This document shows, piece by piece, positions 12,249 to 21,937 of a DNA stretch of 64,000 nt. Source of the stretch: Heterocephalus glaber (Eukaryota; Chordata; Mammalia; Rodentia; Bathyergidae); contig NW_004624776.1 of NCBI RefSeq assembly GCF_000247695.1, positions 11,834,586-11,898,585 of the forward strand, read 5' to 3'. The notes beneath the pieces were generated by a model that was given only the letters and a program-made list of their open reading frames with translations, was not told the origin of the DNA and made no database searches. Position numbers and translations under genes: made by a program. The first letter of the stretch is position 1, and every line of letters starts with the position of its first letter.

Positions 12249-12547
12249 AACAGAAAGACCCAGGAGAGCATTTAGCATTTTGAGCAACAGGCAGGGCTGA
12301 GAGATGCTGGCTACATACACACCACACAGGGGCCTTACCTTCGAGTGGCAGAAGCACTCCATAAACTAAAGCTGCCGAGTGGAGAGACAACAAAAGAAGA
12401 GAAGCAGCCTGCATCCACCCGGTCCAGCCCAAGCAGCTTCCTCGCTCTTCCCCAAAGCAGAAGTCCAGAGGATGGTTCACATCTGGTTCCTCCACAGCCT
12501 TAATGGGCCCAAATCCTAGCACCATGGATCCTGGAAGTGGGGATAAG
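12249..12547 (+). pseudogene. KIAA1191: KIAA1191 (p33MONOX) retropseudogene, 5' part
   Basis: This is the 5' portion of a processed copy of KIAA1191. Across changing frames it reads the family segments KTQESI-HFE, QAGLRDAGY, YLRVAEALHKLKL, PSGETTKEEKQPAS and finally STMDPGSGDK. No introns interrupt them. A stop replaces the Q in ESIQHF, part of the segment after DAGY is deleted, and there are frameshifts. The last codon (AAG at 12545-12547) abuts the retroviral 5' LTR. The reading resumes with DRTSLDKW just past the 3' LTR, so the two parts were one element before the virus inserted. Identification rests on remembered KIAA1191 protein sequence; a BLASTX search would settle it. Confidence 0.85.
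12543..12547. repeat. 5' target-site duplication of the ERV
   Basis: ATAAG, paired with AGAAG at 18040-18044 (one mismatch). Removing the element and one copy restores continuous KIAA1191-like sequence. Confidence 0.75.
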
Positions 12548-12864
12548 TGTGAGACCAAAGTGAACCTAAGAAACACCATCTTGGCCTGTGAATAAACTCC
12601 CCTCACACCCCTCCCCTTATAGAGTGCTGGAATTCCCCACAAGATCGCTGTTTTTCTGACCACTCACTCTGCTTCTGTAAACACGCTTTATTGCTCCCCA
12701 GGAACACATGGTGTCTGGTGCCTTCCTGCAACCGCCGAACCCTGTAGCCACAAAATGTCCTATTTTGACAAGATAGGTGGGTTGAAAAACTGGGCTGTGA
12801 AAGATTTTCACAGCTGGCTGAAGGACATGTTGACCTCTCCCTAAACTTCTTTGTTTAAGTTACC

Positions 12865-12871
12865 TATAAAA
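12865..12871 (+). promoter_or_regulatory. LTR TATA box
   Basis: TATAAAA in the LTR, about 60 bp upstream of the AATAAA signal, the usual U3/R spacing for gamma-type LTRs. Present in both LTRs. Confidence 0.75.
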
Positions 12872-12926
12872 TCTGTGCTGTCCTCTGCTTCTGGGTTTCT
12901 CCTAGAGGGTGGAGTCCATGCCCATG

Positions 12927-12932
12927 AATAAA
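12927..12932 (+). promoter_or_regulatory. LTR polyadenylation signal
   Basis: AATAAA in the 5' LTR. The 3' LTR copy has changed to AGTAAA. Confidence 0.75.
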
Positions 12933-12992
12933 CTCCTTTTAGTCTTTGTCCCAGTGTTTGGTGATTTCCTGGCTTGCTTGGCATAACAATTC

Positions 12993-13010
12993 TGGAGGCC
13001 CCAGTGAGAT
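12993..13010 (+). promoter_or_regulatory. Primer-binding site, tRNA-Gln type
   Basis: TGGAGGCCCCAGTGAGAT begins four bases after the LTR end. It resembles the 18-nt site for glutamine tRNA used by some murine-type endogenous gammaretroviruses, with one or two changes. Confidence 0.7.
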
Positions 13011-13429
13011 CACCATCACTCGGTGACTTCTGTCAGGCAGACGGCCCCTGTCTCAGGGCACTGCGGCCTGAGATAGGCCTGGGGAGGCCACCCTGACCAT
13101 TTGATCAGGGCCCTGGGAGCTCAGGTCCCGAGCAGAAGATTCGGGTTGTTCCAGCCATCCTAAAGGGACTTTATCTGAAAAACCTCTGGAGGTCAGGTAA
13201 GAATCTCATGATTCTCAGTCGGTGGATCCTACAGAGGGCAAAAGGGAAGATGGACAAGGCGCTAATTCCTACGCCTGGGACTTCACCTCGATGGCAAGAA
13301 GTCCCCCGGTCAGTTTATCCTTTTGGTAGAGAAGGCTATAGTCTGTCTAAATATCTGTGTAACTGTTGTTTGTTGTCTGTTAGCTTGCTCTGTGTGCCTT
13401 TTGCTTTCAAGTTGGTTCTACAGTGAGCC
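13011..13429 (+). other. ERV leader region
   Basis: Untranslated region between primer site and gag start; expected to have held the packaging signal and splice donor. GAGGTCAGGTAAGAATC at about 13189 contains a GGTAAG that could be the old splice donor. Confidence 0.5.
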
Positions 13430-14911
13430 ATGGGAACCGGACAATCTACCCCTTCCACCCTCCTTAAATGTGTTTTACAACATTCCTCTCAAATTTATAC
13501 CCCACAGAAAGCAGAAAAACTCGGCGTCAAGTTCTCAAAAAGAAAACTCTGGACCCTGTGTCAATTAGAGTGGCCGTCCTTCAGGGTGGGATGGCCAAGT
13601 GTGGGAAGTTTTAGCATTCAGACTACCCGACAGGTTTAGAATCGGGTTACGGGAAAGGGAGGGCCCCGTCACCCTGATCAGTTCCTTTACATTGATATGT
13701 AGATGAACCTGGTGGGCTGGTGGGGGACCCCCCCCCTTCCTTGTCTGTTCAAACTTTGCCCAGTCATCTAAGTCTAGTAAAAATAAGGTCTGCCATCTTT
13801 TCCTCTGCTGGCAGAGTTCCCGAGAGATGGGAGATATGCTTGTTGCTAAGCCTCTTTTAAAACGTAAGGTTTTCCAGGCTCCGCGGGACGAGGACGACTT
13901 CCGACCTTGTCCACCCCCATATCGGGCTCAGGATGAAAAACCTGGAGAAGATCCTGACTCCCCTTCTGATTCTACCCCCTCTAATCCCTCTGCCCCAACC
14001 GCACCATCTGACCCCGTCTCCTCCTCACACCCGATCGATCGGGGCAAACTTATGAGTCACAAGGGACAACTAGTCCGGTAACATCCACGGTCCTTCCTTT
14101 AAAACAGGTCGAGCCAGATGGTGGATTCGTGTACATTCCCTTTACTACCAGTGACCTTTATAATTAAAAAAATCAAGTTCCCCCTTTTTCAGAAAAACCC
14201 CAGGCCTTGATTCACCTCCGAGAATCTGTTTTCCATATTCAATCAGTCTACCTGGGACAACTGCCAGCAGCTGCTCCACACCCTCTTCACTACGGAGGAG
14301 CGGAGGAGCGGGACCAGATTGTTCCAGAGGCTGTTAAAGTGGCTCTGGGACCAAACCCAGACCTTGGTCCTGGCACTCCAGGTTATCTGCAGCGAGCAGA
14401 GGCTGAGGTGCCGACCCGCCAACCAGACTGGGACCCCAGCACCTATGCAGGTAGGAGAGACCTGGCCAGTTACTGCCAGCACCTTTTACAGGGACTCCAC
14501 CAAGCAGCTAGGAAGCTGACTAATTTGACCAAGGTGAGTGAGGTAAAACAGGATAAGACAGAGTCCCCCATGGCTTTCCTGGAGCACCTTCTAGAGGCAT
14601 ATCGGGTCTATACACCTACTAATCCTGATGCTCCAGAAAACGCAGCCTCAATAAGTCTGGCTTTTGTGTCTCAGTCGGCCTCACATATTAGAAAGAAACT
14701 TCAGAGATTGGAAAGATTTGAGGGAAAGAACAGGTCCAAGCTCCTAAGTATAGCACAAAAGATTTTTGACAACTGGGACTCCCCGGGAGAGACAGTCACC
14801 AAGCGACTAGGAAAAGTTACTATTGCTGCTCTCAAAAACTATGAGACAAGTAAACAGACCAGGAAACCTAAGCCAGGAGACCCTCCAGGACATAACCATG
14901 ACCAGGCCTGA
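13430..14911 (+). pseudogene. gag: ERV gag remnant
   Basis: The start ATG at 13430 opens a matrix-like frame beginning MGTGQS, with glycine at position 2 as in myristoylated gammaretroviral Gag. This frame stops at 13637-13639. A second frame (13827-14081) carries a CPPPYRA motif, the PPPY late-domain type that binds NEDD4-family ligases, in a proline/serine-rich p12-like stretch. A third frame (14207-14911) is the capsid: RPDWD-type sequence (RQPDWDPSTYAGR), then ESPMAFLEHLLEAYRVYTP, the major homology region equivalent. It then ends early at GHNHDQA and joins directly to RNase H sequence. No nucleocapsid zinc knuckle remains. At least two frameshifts separate the parts, so no full Gag can be made. 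Confidence 0.9.
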
Positions 14912-15524
14912 TTTGCAGGATGTGCCCCTGGAGGACCCTGAGGAGACAATCTTCACGGATGGGAACAGCTTCTTCAAACAAGGAGTCAGGTATGCAGGGG
15001 CTGCGGTGGTAGATGGCCAGGGAGTAACAAGATGGGCCACTGCCCTAGACCATAGAACTTCAGCCCAACAAACAGAGTTGATAGCCCTCACTCAAGCCTT
15101 AAACCTGGGTGAGGGAAAGGTTGTTAATATCTATAAGGACAGTTGGTATGCCTTTGCAACTACGCATGTTCATGGAGAGATATATAAACAATGGGGCCTA
15201 CTCACATCAGGAGGAAAGGACATCAAAAATAAACATGAGATCCTAGCTTTTCTAGAAGCCATATGGAAGCCTATATCAATGGCTATAATACATTGCCAGG
15301 GACACCAGAGGCCTGACACACCAGAGGCCATAAAAAATCAAAAGACCAGTCTAGCTGCTAAACTGGCTGCCAGAAAACCAGTGGAGATGGCCCCCACCCT
15401 GCTCCTTAAAGGTTTTTCCAAGCTGCCGACTAAGCCACATTACTCATCAGAGGAAGAGAAACAAAATGCCCAGCTGGGAGCTATACAAGATAAAAATGGA
15501 TGGTGGAGTCATCCCCATGGCTGA
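14905..15524 (+). pseudogene. pol: ERV pol remnant: RNase H domain
   Basis: The frame reads PEETIFTDGNSF, then AQQTELIALTQAL, then YKDSWYAF, the conserved acidic positions of retroviral RNase H (first aspartate codon at 14958-14960), then HCQGHQ. Its N-terminal neighbours, protease and reverse transcriptase, are missing: the sequence passes from capsid to RNase H within about 50 bp near 14880-14930. The frame ends at 15524, just before the integrase part. This is a fragment of a polyprotein, so activity is not expected. Confidence 0.9.
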
Positions 15525-15539
15525 GTTTGTTTGCCTCAG

Positions 15540-16560
15540 GCTCTTGGCTGACAGCTAATTCAACAAATACATCAGTTTACTCACCTAGGAAAAAAAACTC
15601 AGACAATTGATTAGTTCCAGGTTCTTAACTACTAAGCTGGCTGCCATGGTTCAGGATGTTTGCACTCGGTGCCAGACATGCGTCCAGGTAAATGCCAAGA
15701 CAATACCGGGAGGTAAGGGAACCCCGATGCCAAAGTGAGCATCCTGGGGAATTTTAGAAATTGGATTTTACTGAAGTCAAGCCCAGCCCCGGATATAGGG
15801 ACCTGTTGGTTTGGGTACATACTTACTCTGGTTGGTTAAAAGCTTTCCCTACTAAAGGAGAGTCAGCTACAATAGTCAGTAAAAAGTTGTTACAGGAGCT
15901 CTTCCCTTGATTTGGCCTCCCCCATACTCTGGGGTCCAAGAATGGCCCAGCCTTCATGGCTAAGTTATCTCAATTGCTGGCCAAGGCCCTTAACATTGAT
16001 TAAAAACTTCATTGTGCCTATCAGCCACAAAGTTCAGGGCAAGTAAAAAAGATAAATCGAACCTTAAAAGAAACATTAACTAAGTTTGTTTTAGAAACTG
16101 GAAAAAGCTGACCAGACCTCCTCCCACTGGCCCTCTTTCAGGCTAGGTGCACTCCTTATATAGAAAAGTTAACTCCTTATGAAATCATGTTCAGGAGACC
16201 ACCTCCCTTACTGCCCAGGATAAATTTAAAAAATGTATCAGAATGTGAAAATCATACTTTGTTAAATTCTTTAAAAGCCCTCCAGGTAATCCAACAGAAA
16301 CTGTGGAATCTGGTTTGGGAGGCCAGGCCAGGCCAGCCCCTCAACCTGATGTCAGCCACCATAAATTTCAGCCTGGAGATCTAGTGCTGATAAAGAGACA
16401 TTCATCTAAGGCTCTGGAGCCACATTGGGAGGGACCTTTCCAGGTGATTTTAATGCCATCTGCCATAAAGGTCACAGAAAAAACACCATGGCTACATCAC
16501 TGCCACATCAAAGCGGCTCCTGAGGACACCCTGGAGGACAAATGGGGGATCATCAGTCAA
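15540..16560 (+). pseudogene. pol: ERV pol remnant: integrase, catalytic residues lost
   Basis: A decayed integrase. The N-terminal zinc-binding part shows H...H at 15570-15584 and C..C further on, but with stops at 15612-15614 and 15633-15635 and a frame change. The core starts LDFTEVK (aspartate codon at 15764-15766). The second catalytic position reads GSKNGPAF with lysine (codon 15938-15940) instead of aspartate. The third reads GQVKKINRT with lysine (16046-16048) instead of glutamate. In-frame stops lie at 15908, 16001, 16109 and 16382. The C-terminal domain continues in another frame at 16303-16563 (GDLVLIKR, EGPFQV, WLHHCHIKAAP). It overlaps the start of env, as is normal for gammaretroviruses. 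Confidence 0.9.
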
Positions 16561-17610
16561 TGAGGCAACAAAAAGTTAAGACTGGGACATGTTGGAAATA
16601 CATCCCCTTCTTGTTAATATTTTCTAAAACATTGACAATATTACCCCCAAAACAATTGGACCATACTGGTAATGTTTGTATTCAACTGACACAATCACTT
16701 AATTTGTCTGAGTCCTGTTTAAATGTAGATATAAATTTACGTTATGTATTAGGGAGCTGTCTCGTCCCAGTGTGCACTCCCTTGAGTCTGATACAACCTT
16801 ATACTCTGTTTAAAGACATCCCAGGAAAAAATCTTACGTATAAAGATAGTTACAACTGGGGGACCCCCTCTTATTCTAAACCAAAAAATGCTATTAAGTT
16901 ATATATGCCTCAGATGATTATGTTAAACAATACACAATGTGCTATATATAAAAATTGTACTACAAAATGTCTAAGATTAAAAAAGTTAAAAAATGACCTG
17001 TTATGAGAAACAAAAAATCATATACAGTGATGGTCATGTGCCTTCACCATCAGGATGGTTTTATACATGTGAAGGAGTAACGTTTAATTATATCCCTGCC
17101 TACTTGTCTGAGACTTGGTGCTGCCTAAGTCACTTGGCCATAATATTGCCAGATCGAACTGATTTGATAGTGCCAAAAGAATTAAACGTTGGTTACCCTA
17201 TACTGAACCAGGATGTGATGATGATGTAGGTCTCTTGACAGATGCTCAAGTGATACCTATGATAATATCTGTGCTTGCTCAGCCAGCCATAAAAATTCAT
17301 AAAGAAAATACATAATAAAAAATTAGGATGGGATTTGTTTCAATGGTTAATTCAATGGTTGCCTAATATACAATGGTTAAAACAGCTTTTTCTTGTAGTC
17401 ATAATTGTAATCATATGTTTATTGTTATCGTCTTGTGGCATACAATGCCTACCTTACCGTATGGGATGCTCTCAGCGGTTCATAAATTATTAAATTTGAC
17501 TATTATGCTGCTGAATCAAATGTATGAACCCTTGCCTGAAAAACTGACAGAGATAAATCAAAGGTTTGATTTTGTACAAAAACCAGTAGGAAATGTGAGC
17601 CCAAAATGAA
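16542..17610 (+). pseudogene. env: ERV env remnant
   Basis: The frame from 16542 has a hydrophobic signal-like run (YIPFLLIFS) and cysteine-containing surface-subunit sequence with N-glycosylation sites (NLS, NLT, NNT). It stops near 17004. A second frame (16993-17229) holds SGWFYTCEGVTFNYIPAYLS-type sequence, the C-terminal half of a class I ERV surface subunit. After a short stretch, a tryptophan-rich membrane-proximal piece (LFQWLIQWLPNIQWLKQ) and a hydrophobic membrane anchor at about 17384-17445 follow. The fusion peptide, heptad repeats and CX6CC region between them are absent. The gene is broken by frameshift and deletion and gives no functional envelope. Confidence 0.85.
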
Positions 17611-18039
17611 CCTAAGAAACGCCATCTTGGCCTGTGAATAAACTCCCCTCATACCCCTCCCCTTATAGAGTGCTGGAATTCCCCACGAGATCGCTATTTT
17701 TCTGACCACTCACTCTGCTTCCGTAAACATGCTTTATTGCTCCCTGGGAACAGATGGTGTCTGATGCCTCCCTGCAACTGCTGAAACCTATAGCCACAAA
17801 ATGTCCTATCTTGACAAGATAGGTGGGTTGAAAAACTGGGCTGTGAAAGATTTTCACAGCTGGCTGAAGGACATGTTGACCTCTCCCTGAACTTCTTTGT
17901 TTAAGTTACCTATAAAATCTGTGCTGTCCTCTGCTTCTGGGCTCCACTTCTCCTAGAGGGTGGAGTCCATGCCCATGAGTAAACTCCTTTTAGTCTTTGT
18001 CCCGGCGTTTGGTGATTTCCTGGCTCACTTGGCATAACA
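17594..18039 (+). repeat. ERV 3' LTR
   Basis: 446 bp, TGTGAGCCC to GGCATAACA, aligned over its whole length with the 5' LTR. It has a 5-bp larger segment near 17941 (CTCCACTTCTCC against TTTCTCC). No clear polypurine tract is seen just upstream. Confidence 0.95.
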
Positions 18040-18698
18040 AGAAGGATAGAACCTCTTTAGATAAATGGAACATCTCTGGACCAAGACCCCTCCAGAAGTC
18101 TGATTTTGGAGGTTTTGCTGTCCAGGCCTACAAAGGAGCCCAGAAGCCCTCTTCCATGGAGCTGATCCATGGCCACCTGAATGGCTGAAGATCCAGCAAC
18201 CTTCAAGCCACCCAAGATGGACATCCCAGTTATAGAAAAGAAGAAACCACCACTGTGGACAATAATCTCAAACCACGTGACTTGAATGTGCTCACACCCA
18301 CCGGGTTCTAGAGTATTTTCTATCCCAGTGTAGAGGGTCTCTTGTGTCCGAATTCCCTTGGCTTTCAAATAGGAATGGTATCTTTTTAAACCTCTTAAAC
18401 AGAGGCTACTACTGGAGACACAATTAATTTTTGAGAAACAGTGTAAGGCTTGTACTTGTGTGGAAGAAAGCATTTTGTACTGCTTTAGAATTTAAAAAAT
18501 CTGAGCAGTAATTTAGGGGGAGATTGCAACCTATTTTTGTATCACGTACTCTAGACAAGAACCTCCATCGTTGCTTACTAGGTAAATAACATTTATGCTA
18601 GTCCAAAACTGAGATTTGATTGTTTTATCACGATCAACATGAACATTGACAAATCATGGTATAGAGGCGGCCAATGACTCATTCGGGCAACTTTGGCC

Positions 18699-18793
18699 TT
18701 TTTTTTTTTTTTTTTTTGCAGTACTGGGGATCAAGCTCAGGACCTTGAACTTGTGAGGCACACATGGCACCACTGAGCTAAATCCCCAGTCCC
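18699..18793 (-). repeat. ID-type SINE, antisense
   Basis: A T-run, then CAGTACTGGGGATCAAGCTC and CACTGAGCTAAATCCCCAG, flanked by ACTTTGGCC on both sides. Confidence 0.9.
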
Positions 18794-19138
18794 ACTTTGG
18801 CCCTTTTGACCATGCTGGTGCTGTGCACCAGCTCATCATTTGGGACCTAAGATACATTTGAGATCTGGGTACAGTTAGCCAGGCCAGGGAGGGATCTTCA
18901 CTTGGAGTCACCTTGCTTTTTAGTTAGCCTAACAGATCATTTTGTCCTGCAGCCATTCCTTCATGCCTCCTGGTACCTCCTGGGCCACTGCCACAGAAGA
19001 GATACTTCCCTCTTACCATAGAACAGTGCTGTTTATCCTGTCTCACACTTTAAAATGAGATTAGTTTAAATCCAATTTGGTTGAAAACTAAGGGAGAAAA
19101 ATTCAGTCTCCTGATTATATGATTATATATAGAATCTT

Positions 19139-19208
19139 TTTGTCCTGGGGGCAATGCTAGGAATGAACCTGGGGCCTTGCACCTCTAACCCCTAGATATT
19201 AAATTTTT
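19139..19208 (-). repeat. Degenerate ID/B4-like SINE piece
   Basis: TGCTAGGAATGAACCTGGGG followed by CCTTGCACCTCTAACCCC resembles the reverse complement of a B4/ID B-box part. Short and degenerate. Confidence 0.45.
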
Positions 19209-19640
19209 TTTTAGCGTAAAGAAGATGGTTAGTACAGTTATAGACTTTAGGTTCATATAAAATTAATATGTTATCTTGTTTTGATTTTTGTCCAGATCAG
19301 GCTCTGAAATTTTGTGGAGTGGGAGTGGTTCAAGAATTCAAAATTTTTCTGTAAGTGGAATAATTTTTCACTAAAATTAGGCTCATACCTTTATGCGATA
19401 CATACCTTACTGAAGAACGGAAACAGAAACTGCCTTTTTATTTCTCCTTGCTGCGTGCATGTTCATTGTCATGAACACTGTCTCAAATATTGCTGTTTTT
19501 TGTTTTAGGTACCATTTTATTTACATAAGAAACTGACCTTCCATAGAGAAGCCCTGGAGTCTAAAATTGTCACAATTTATTGGTGTCTTCTTTTTCTTGT
19601 TTTGACAATAAAAATCCTTGTCACTTTCTCAAAAAAAAAT

Positions 19641-19870
19641 TTACTGAAAATTGTACAGTGCTGTGTTACTCAGGCAGCAGTCACACACACCTTGTGTTGG
19701 CCATTACGTGTCTGGGTTGCCACATCTTGTGACTGAGCCACACCTTCCAATTGTGTGCAAGTACACTCTGTGATGTGGCTACAGCAACAAAGCCGTCTAA
19801 TGACACACTTCTTAGAACAGAATGTATCCCTGGCATTAAGTGATGCATGATTGTAATTTTTCTTGTTAAA
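19641..19870. repeat. Old interspersed repeat, possibly DNA-transposon end
   Basis: CTAATGACACACTTCTTAGAAC...GCATTAAGTGATGCATGATTG follows a mammalian repeat pattern known to me from other genomes. The family name is uncertain. Confidence 0.4.
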
Positions 19871-19899
19871 AAAAAAATCTAATGAATAACACACATTTT

Positions 19900-20115
19900 C
19901 CCACCCTTCACTTTTTCCACTTTAACAGTGTATCTTGAAGATCACATAGATTCATTGAAAACATCTTATTCTCTCTGCAGTTTCTGAGAATACCATTGTG
20001 TAGCCATTATAATTTAATCAATATTCTGTTGGCAAAGGAGTAGAATGCTTTCGATTTTTTGCTATTTCAAACAATGCTGTGGTGAATATGTGATGGTGTG
20101 CACGTGCAAATACAT
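19900..20115 (-). repeat. L1 3' region, antisense, part 1
   Basis: AAACAATGCTGTGGTGAATATGTG...GTGCACGTGCAAATACATCT matches the reverse complement of the L1 ORF2/3' region pattern. It continues at 20590 after an inserted segment. Confidence 0.5.
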
Positions 20116-20589
20116 CTGAAATTGTATCTGTCGCAGTTAATAAAGCTGTATAACAGTAATCTAAAGTGGTGACCACACTTATTTTGCTCACAAGACTGCA
20201 ATTTCAGCAGGCAGAGCTCAGGGAAGGGGGTGGCCCTGTGCTTGGGCTGCAGGTGGACCACTTATGGGGGGCGCGGTCTCCCCGTGGGTGGAGCCTCGTT
20301 CCCCGCCGGCCTGGCTGGGGAGCTGGCTGAGGAGCTGGCTGAGGGCTGAGACCTTGGCTGGGGGAGACCCTTGAGGGCAGCCCTTCCACTTGGCCTGGGC
20401 GTTCTCATCCTGGCGGCTGCCTCCAGTAATGGACCCCAGAGAAGTCAGCCAGACCTTGCAAGTCCTGCCTCCCCTGGGAAGGCAGCCAGGCAGTGAGGCA
20501 GTGCCGCAGACCCACCAGCTTCAAGAAGAGGGAAGCAGAGTCCACCTCTTGGTAGGGAGTGACAGGATTATGGAAGAGGAGGTTAAATC
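20116..20589. other. GC-rich segment, possible old LTR
   Basis: GC-rich with CpG dinucleotides (GGGGGGCGCGGTCTCCCCG). It resembles an antisense MLT1-type LTR in its start (TTTTGCTCACAAGACTGCAA) and splits the L1. A 99-residue frame starting here has no recognisable homology. Confidence 0.35.
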
Positions 20590-20775
20590 TCCATTTTTGA
20601 AAAATTCAATCTGCCTTGGATATATTTCTAGAAAGGGAATTGCTTGGTCTTGGGTATGTACAGCTTTAATTTTGATGAAAGTTTGTTAGTTTTCTGCCCG
20701 GAGAAGTTGTACCAATTCACTTCCAACAGCAGTGCGTGAGAAATAACACACTGGTGTAATGAAGAATGAAGGATT
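20590..20775 (-). repeat. L1 3' region, antisense, part 2
   Basis: TTGGATATATTTCTAGAAAGGG, then GTACCAATTCACTTCCAACAGC is the pattern of the L1 3' part in reverse complement. Confidence 0.5.
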
Positions 20776-21120
20776 GAAAGAAGGAAAGAGTTGACTGTGA
20801 AGCCGGTCGTCTGCGACCGCACTTCACCATCCGGCCACTAGGGGGAGGTGTGTCCCCGCGGACCCGCAGGGGGCGCCCTCGGGAAGGCTGCTCAGACCTC
20901 CTGGCACTTACTTTAGGAGGGGAAAGCCAGCCTCTCTCCATCCGGGCCCCAAAAGCCACATCCCTAACCTGGAGACCTTTGAGGGGCTGCTAGCGGACAG
21001 GCAGAAACAGCAGCTTTCCCTTTGGCCTTTACAGCCCCCCCGGGGAGCCACGGAGAACTGAGGGGGCCGTGGCGTGGGGGTGGAGTGGATGTAATTCCTT
21101 CAAAGGCAAAGTTCCAAAGA
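20776..21120. other. GC-rich intergenic DNA
   Basis: CpG-containing DNA without a recognised gene. Too little is seen to call a CpG-island promoter. Confidence 0.4.
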
Positions 21121-21535
21121 TTTTTATGTTTGTTTTTTTTTTGTTTGTTTTTTCTGAGGCCTCATTCAGCTTTATTAGTGAGCATTTGCAGTATTGATCA
21201 CATTTATCGTAGGGAGTTGGTAGCTATACATAACACATCTTAATTCTTTTTTCTCCCCTACCCCTCTAATTCTTCCCTGCTCCTTCCGTGTCTTGGTCCC
21301 CTTCTTATTTGCAAAAGCTTTATTTCCATTTTTTTCTTTTTTTAAACTCCCCTTTCCCGCCCCTCCCGCCATCTGTTCCCCTTCCCATTTGAAAAAGATC
21401 TCCCTACTCCCTATTATCTTTTATTTTGCTCTTTATTTATATTTGGGGGTTTTCATATCAAAGAAACCACGCGATATTTAAGCTTGTGTGTCTGATTTAT
21501 TTCAAACGGATTTAGTTTTAACGATGCCCGGGCTT
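21121..21535 (-). repeat. L1 3' UTR, antisense
   Basis: The plus strand shows TTTATTAGTGAGCATTTGCAG, then a long pyrimidine tract with CCCCTTTCCCGCCCCTCCC, the complement of the purine tract of rodent L1 3' UTRs, then TCAAAGAAACCACGCGATAT. The element at 55185-55650 has the same order. Confidence 0.6.
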
Positions 21536-21937
21536 GCACCACAGCCCTGGAAGAAGCGGCGTGCTGCTCCAAGGGCACAGGGTGGGGAGGCCGCCTGCAC
21601 AGCCCTTCGGTGGCCCTGGACTGGCCGTCCCTTTCCCCGCCCTCTGGGCTCACCCCCGACCCCAGCCAGAGCTGTGGAGGAGCAGGCTGACTCCGCCCTA
21701 GCCCGGACCCCAATGCGCCCCAGCCAGACCCACCCTGCTTCTTGGCCTGTGGCTGCCTCCGAAACTCCGCTCTCCTGCTCCAGCCATGGCCTCCCGGCTG
21801 CCCCAGAACGCACTGGCAGGGAGCCCAAGACGGCTGCCTGTCTCCTTCAACACTTTCTTCAGCATTTGTTTTTTCTTTTCTTCATTCCCTTTCTCCCTCA
21901 CTCCCTTCCTCGCTGGCTCTCTTCCTACTTTTCTTTT
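21536..21937. other. GC-rich intergenic DNA
   Basis: Proline/alanine-rich frames on both strands are composition effects. No gene was recognised. Confidence 0.5.

Larger units (their letters stand above)
12548..12988 (+). repeat. ERV 5' LTR
   Basis: Starts TGTGAGACC and ends GGCATAACA (441 bp). It holds a TATA-like TATAAAA at about 12865-12871 and a polyadenylation signal AATAAA at 12927-12932. The matching 3' LTR lies at 17594-18039. Confidence 0.95.
12548..18039 (+). mobile_element. Class I (gammaretrovirus-like) endogenous retrovirus, internally deleted
   Basis: A 5.49-kb provirus with LTRs at both ends in the same orientation, a primer-binding site after the 5' LTR, and remnants of gag, pol and env in the normal order. 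The gag N-terminus (MGTGQS), a PPPY motif, the CA region and the RNase H style place it among gamma-type elements. Protease, reverse transcriptase, nucleocapsid and most of the TM ectodomain are absent, and stops and frameshifts break every remaining gene. It inserted into an older KIAA1191 retropseudogene. LTR divergence, counted by eye, is about two dozen substitutions in roughly 440 bp (about 6%), plus one short indel. This suggests an insertion of several to some tens of million years, depending on the rodent rate. Confidence 0.95.
18040..19640 (+). pseudogene. KIAA1191: KIAA1191 (p33MONOX) retropseudogene, 3' part
   Basis: Continues the KIAA1191 reading broken at 12547: DRTSLDKWNISGPRPLQKSD, GGFAVQAYKGAQKPSSMELI, a stop where the parent reads on, KPPKMDIPVIEKK in a shifted frame, then LKPRDLNVLTPTGF and the terminal stop (18309-18311). 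What follows looks like the parent 3' UTR, ending in CAATAAAAATCC and an A-run at about 19630-19640, the mark of retroposition. An ID SINE (18699-18793) and a further old SINE-like piece (about 19139-19208) sit inside the UTR. KIAA1191 encodes a small monooxygenase-like neuronal protein; this copy is non-functional. Confidence 0.85.

Noticed and set aside
12193..12663. 156-residue minus-strand frame
   Set aside because: It is the antisense of the KIAA1191 retropseudogene and the ERV 5' LTR.
20200..20960. Possible CpG island promoter
   Set aside because: CpG-containing but patchy, between L1 pieces, with no adjacent first exon found.
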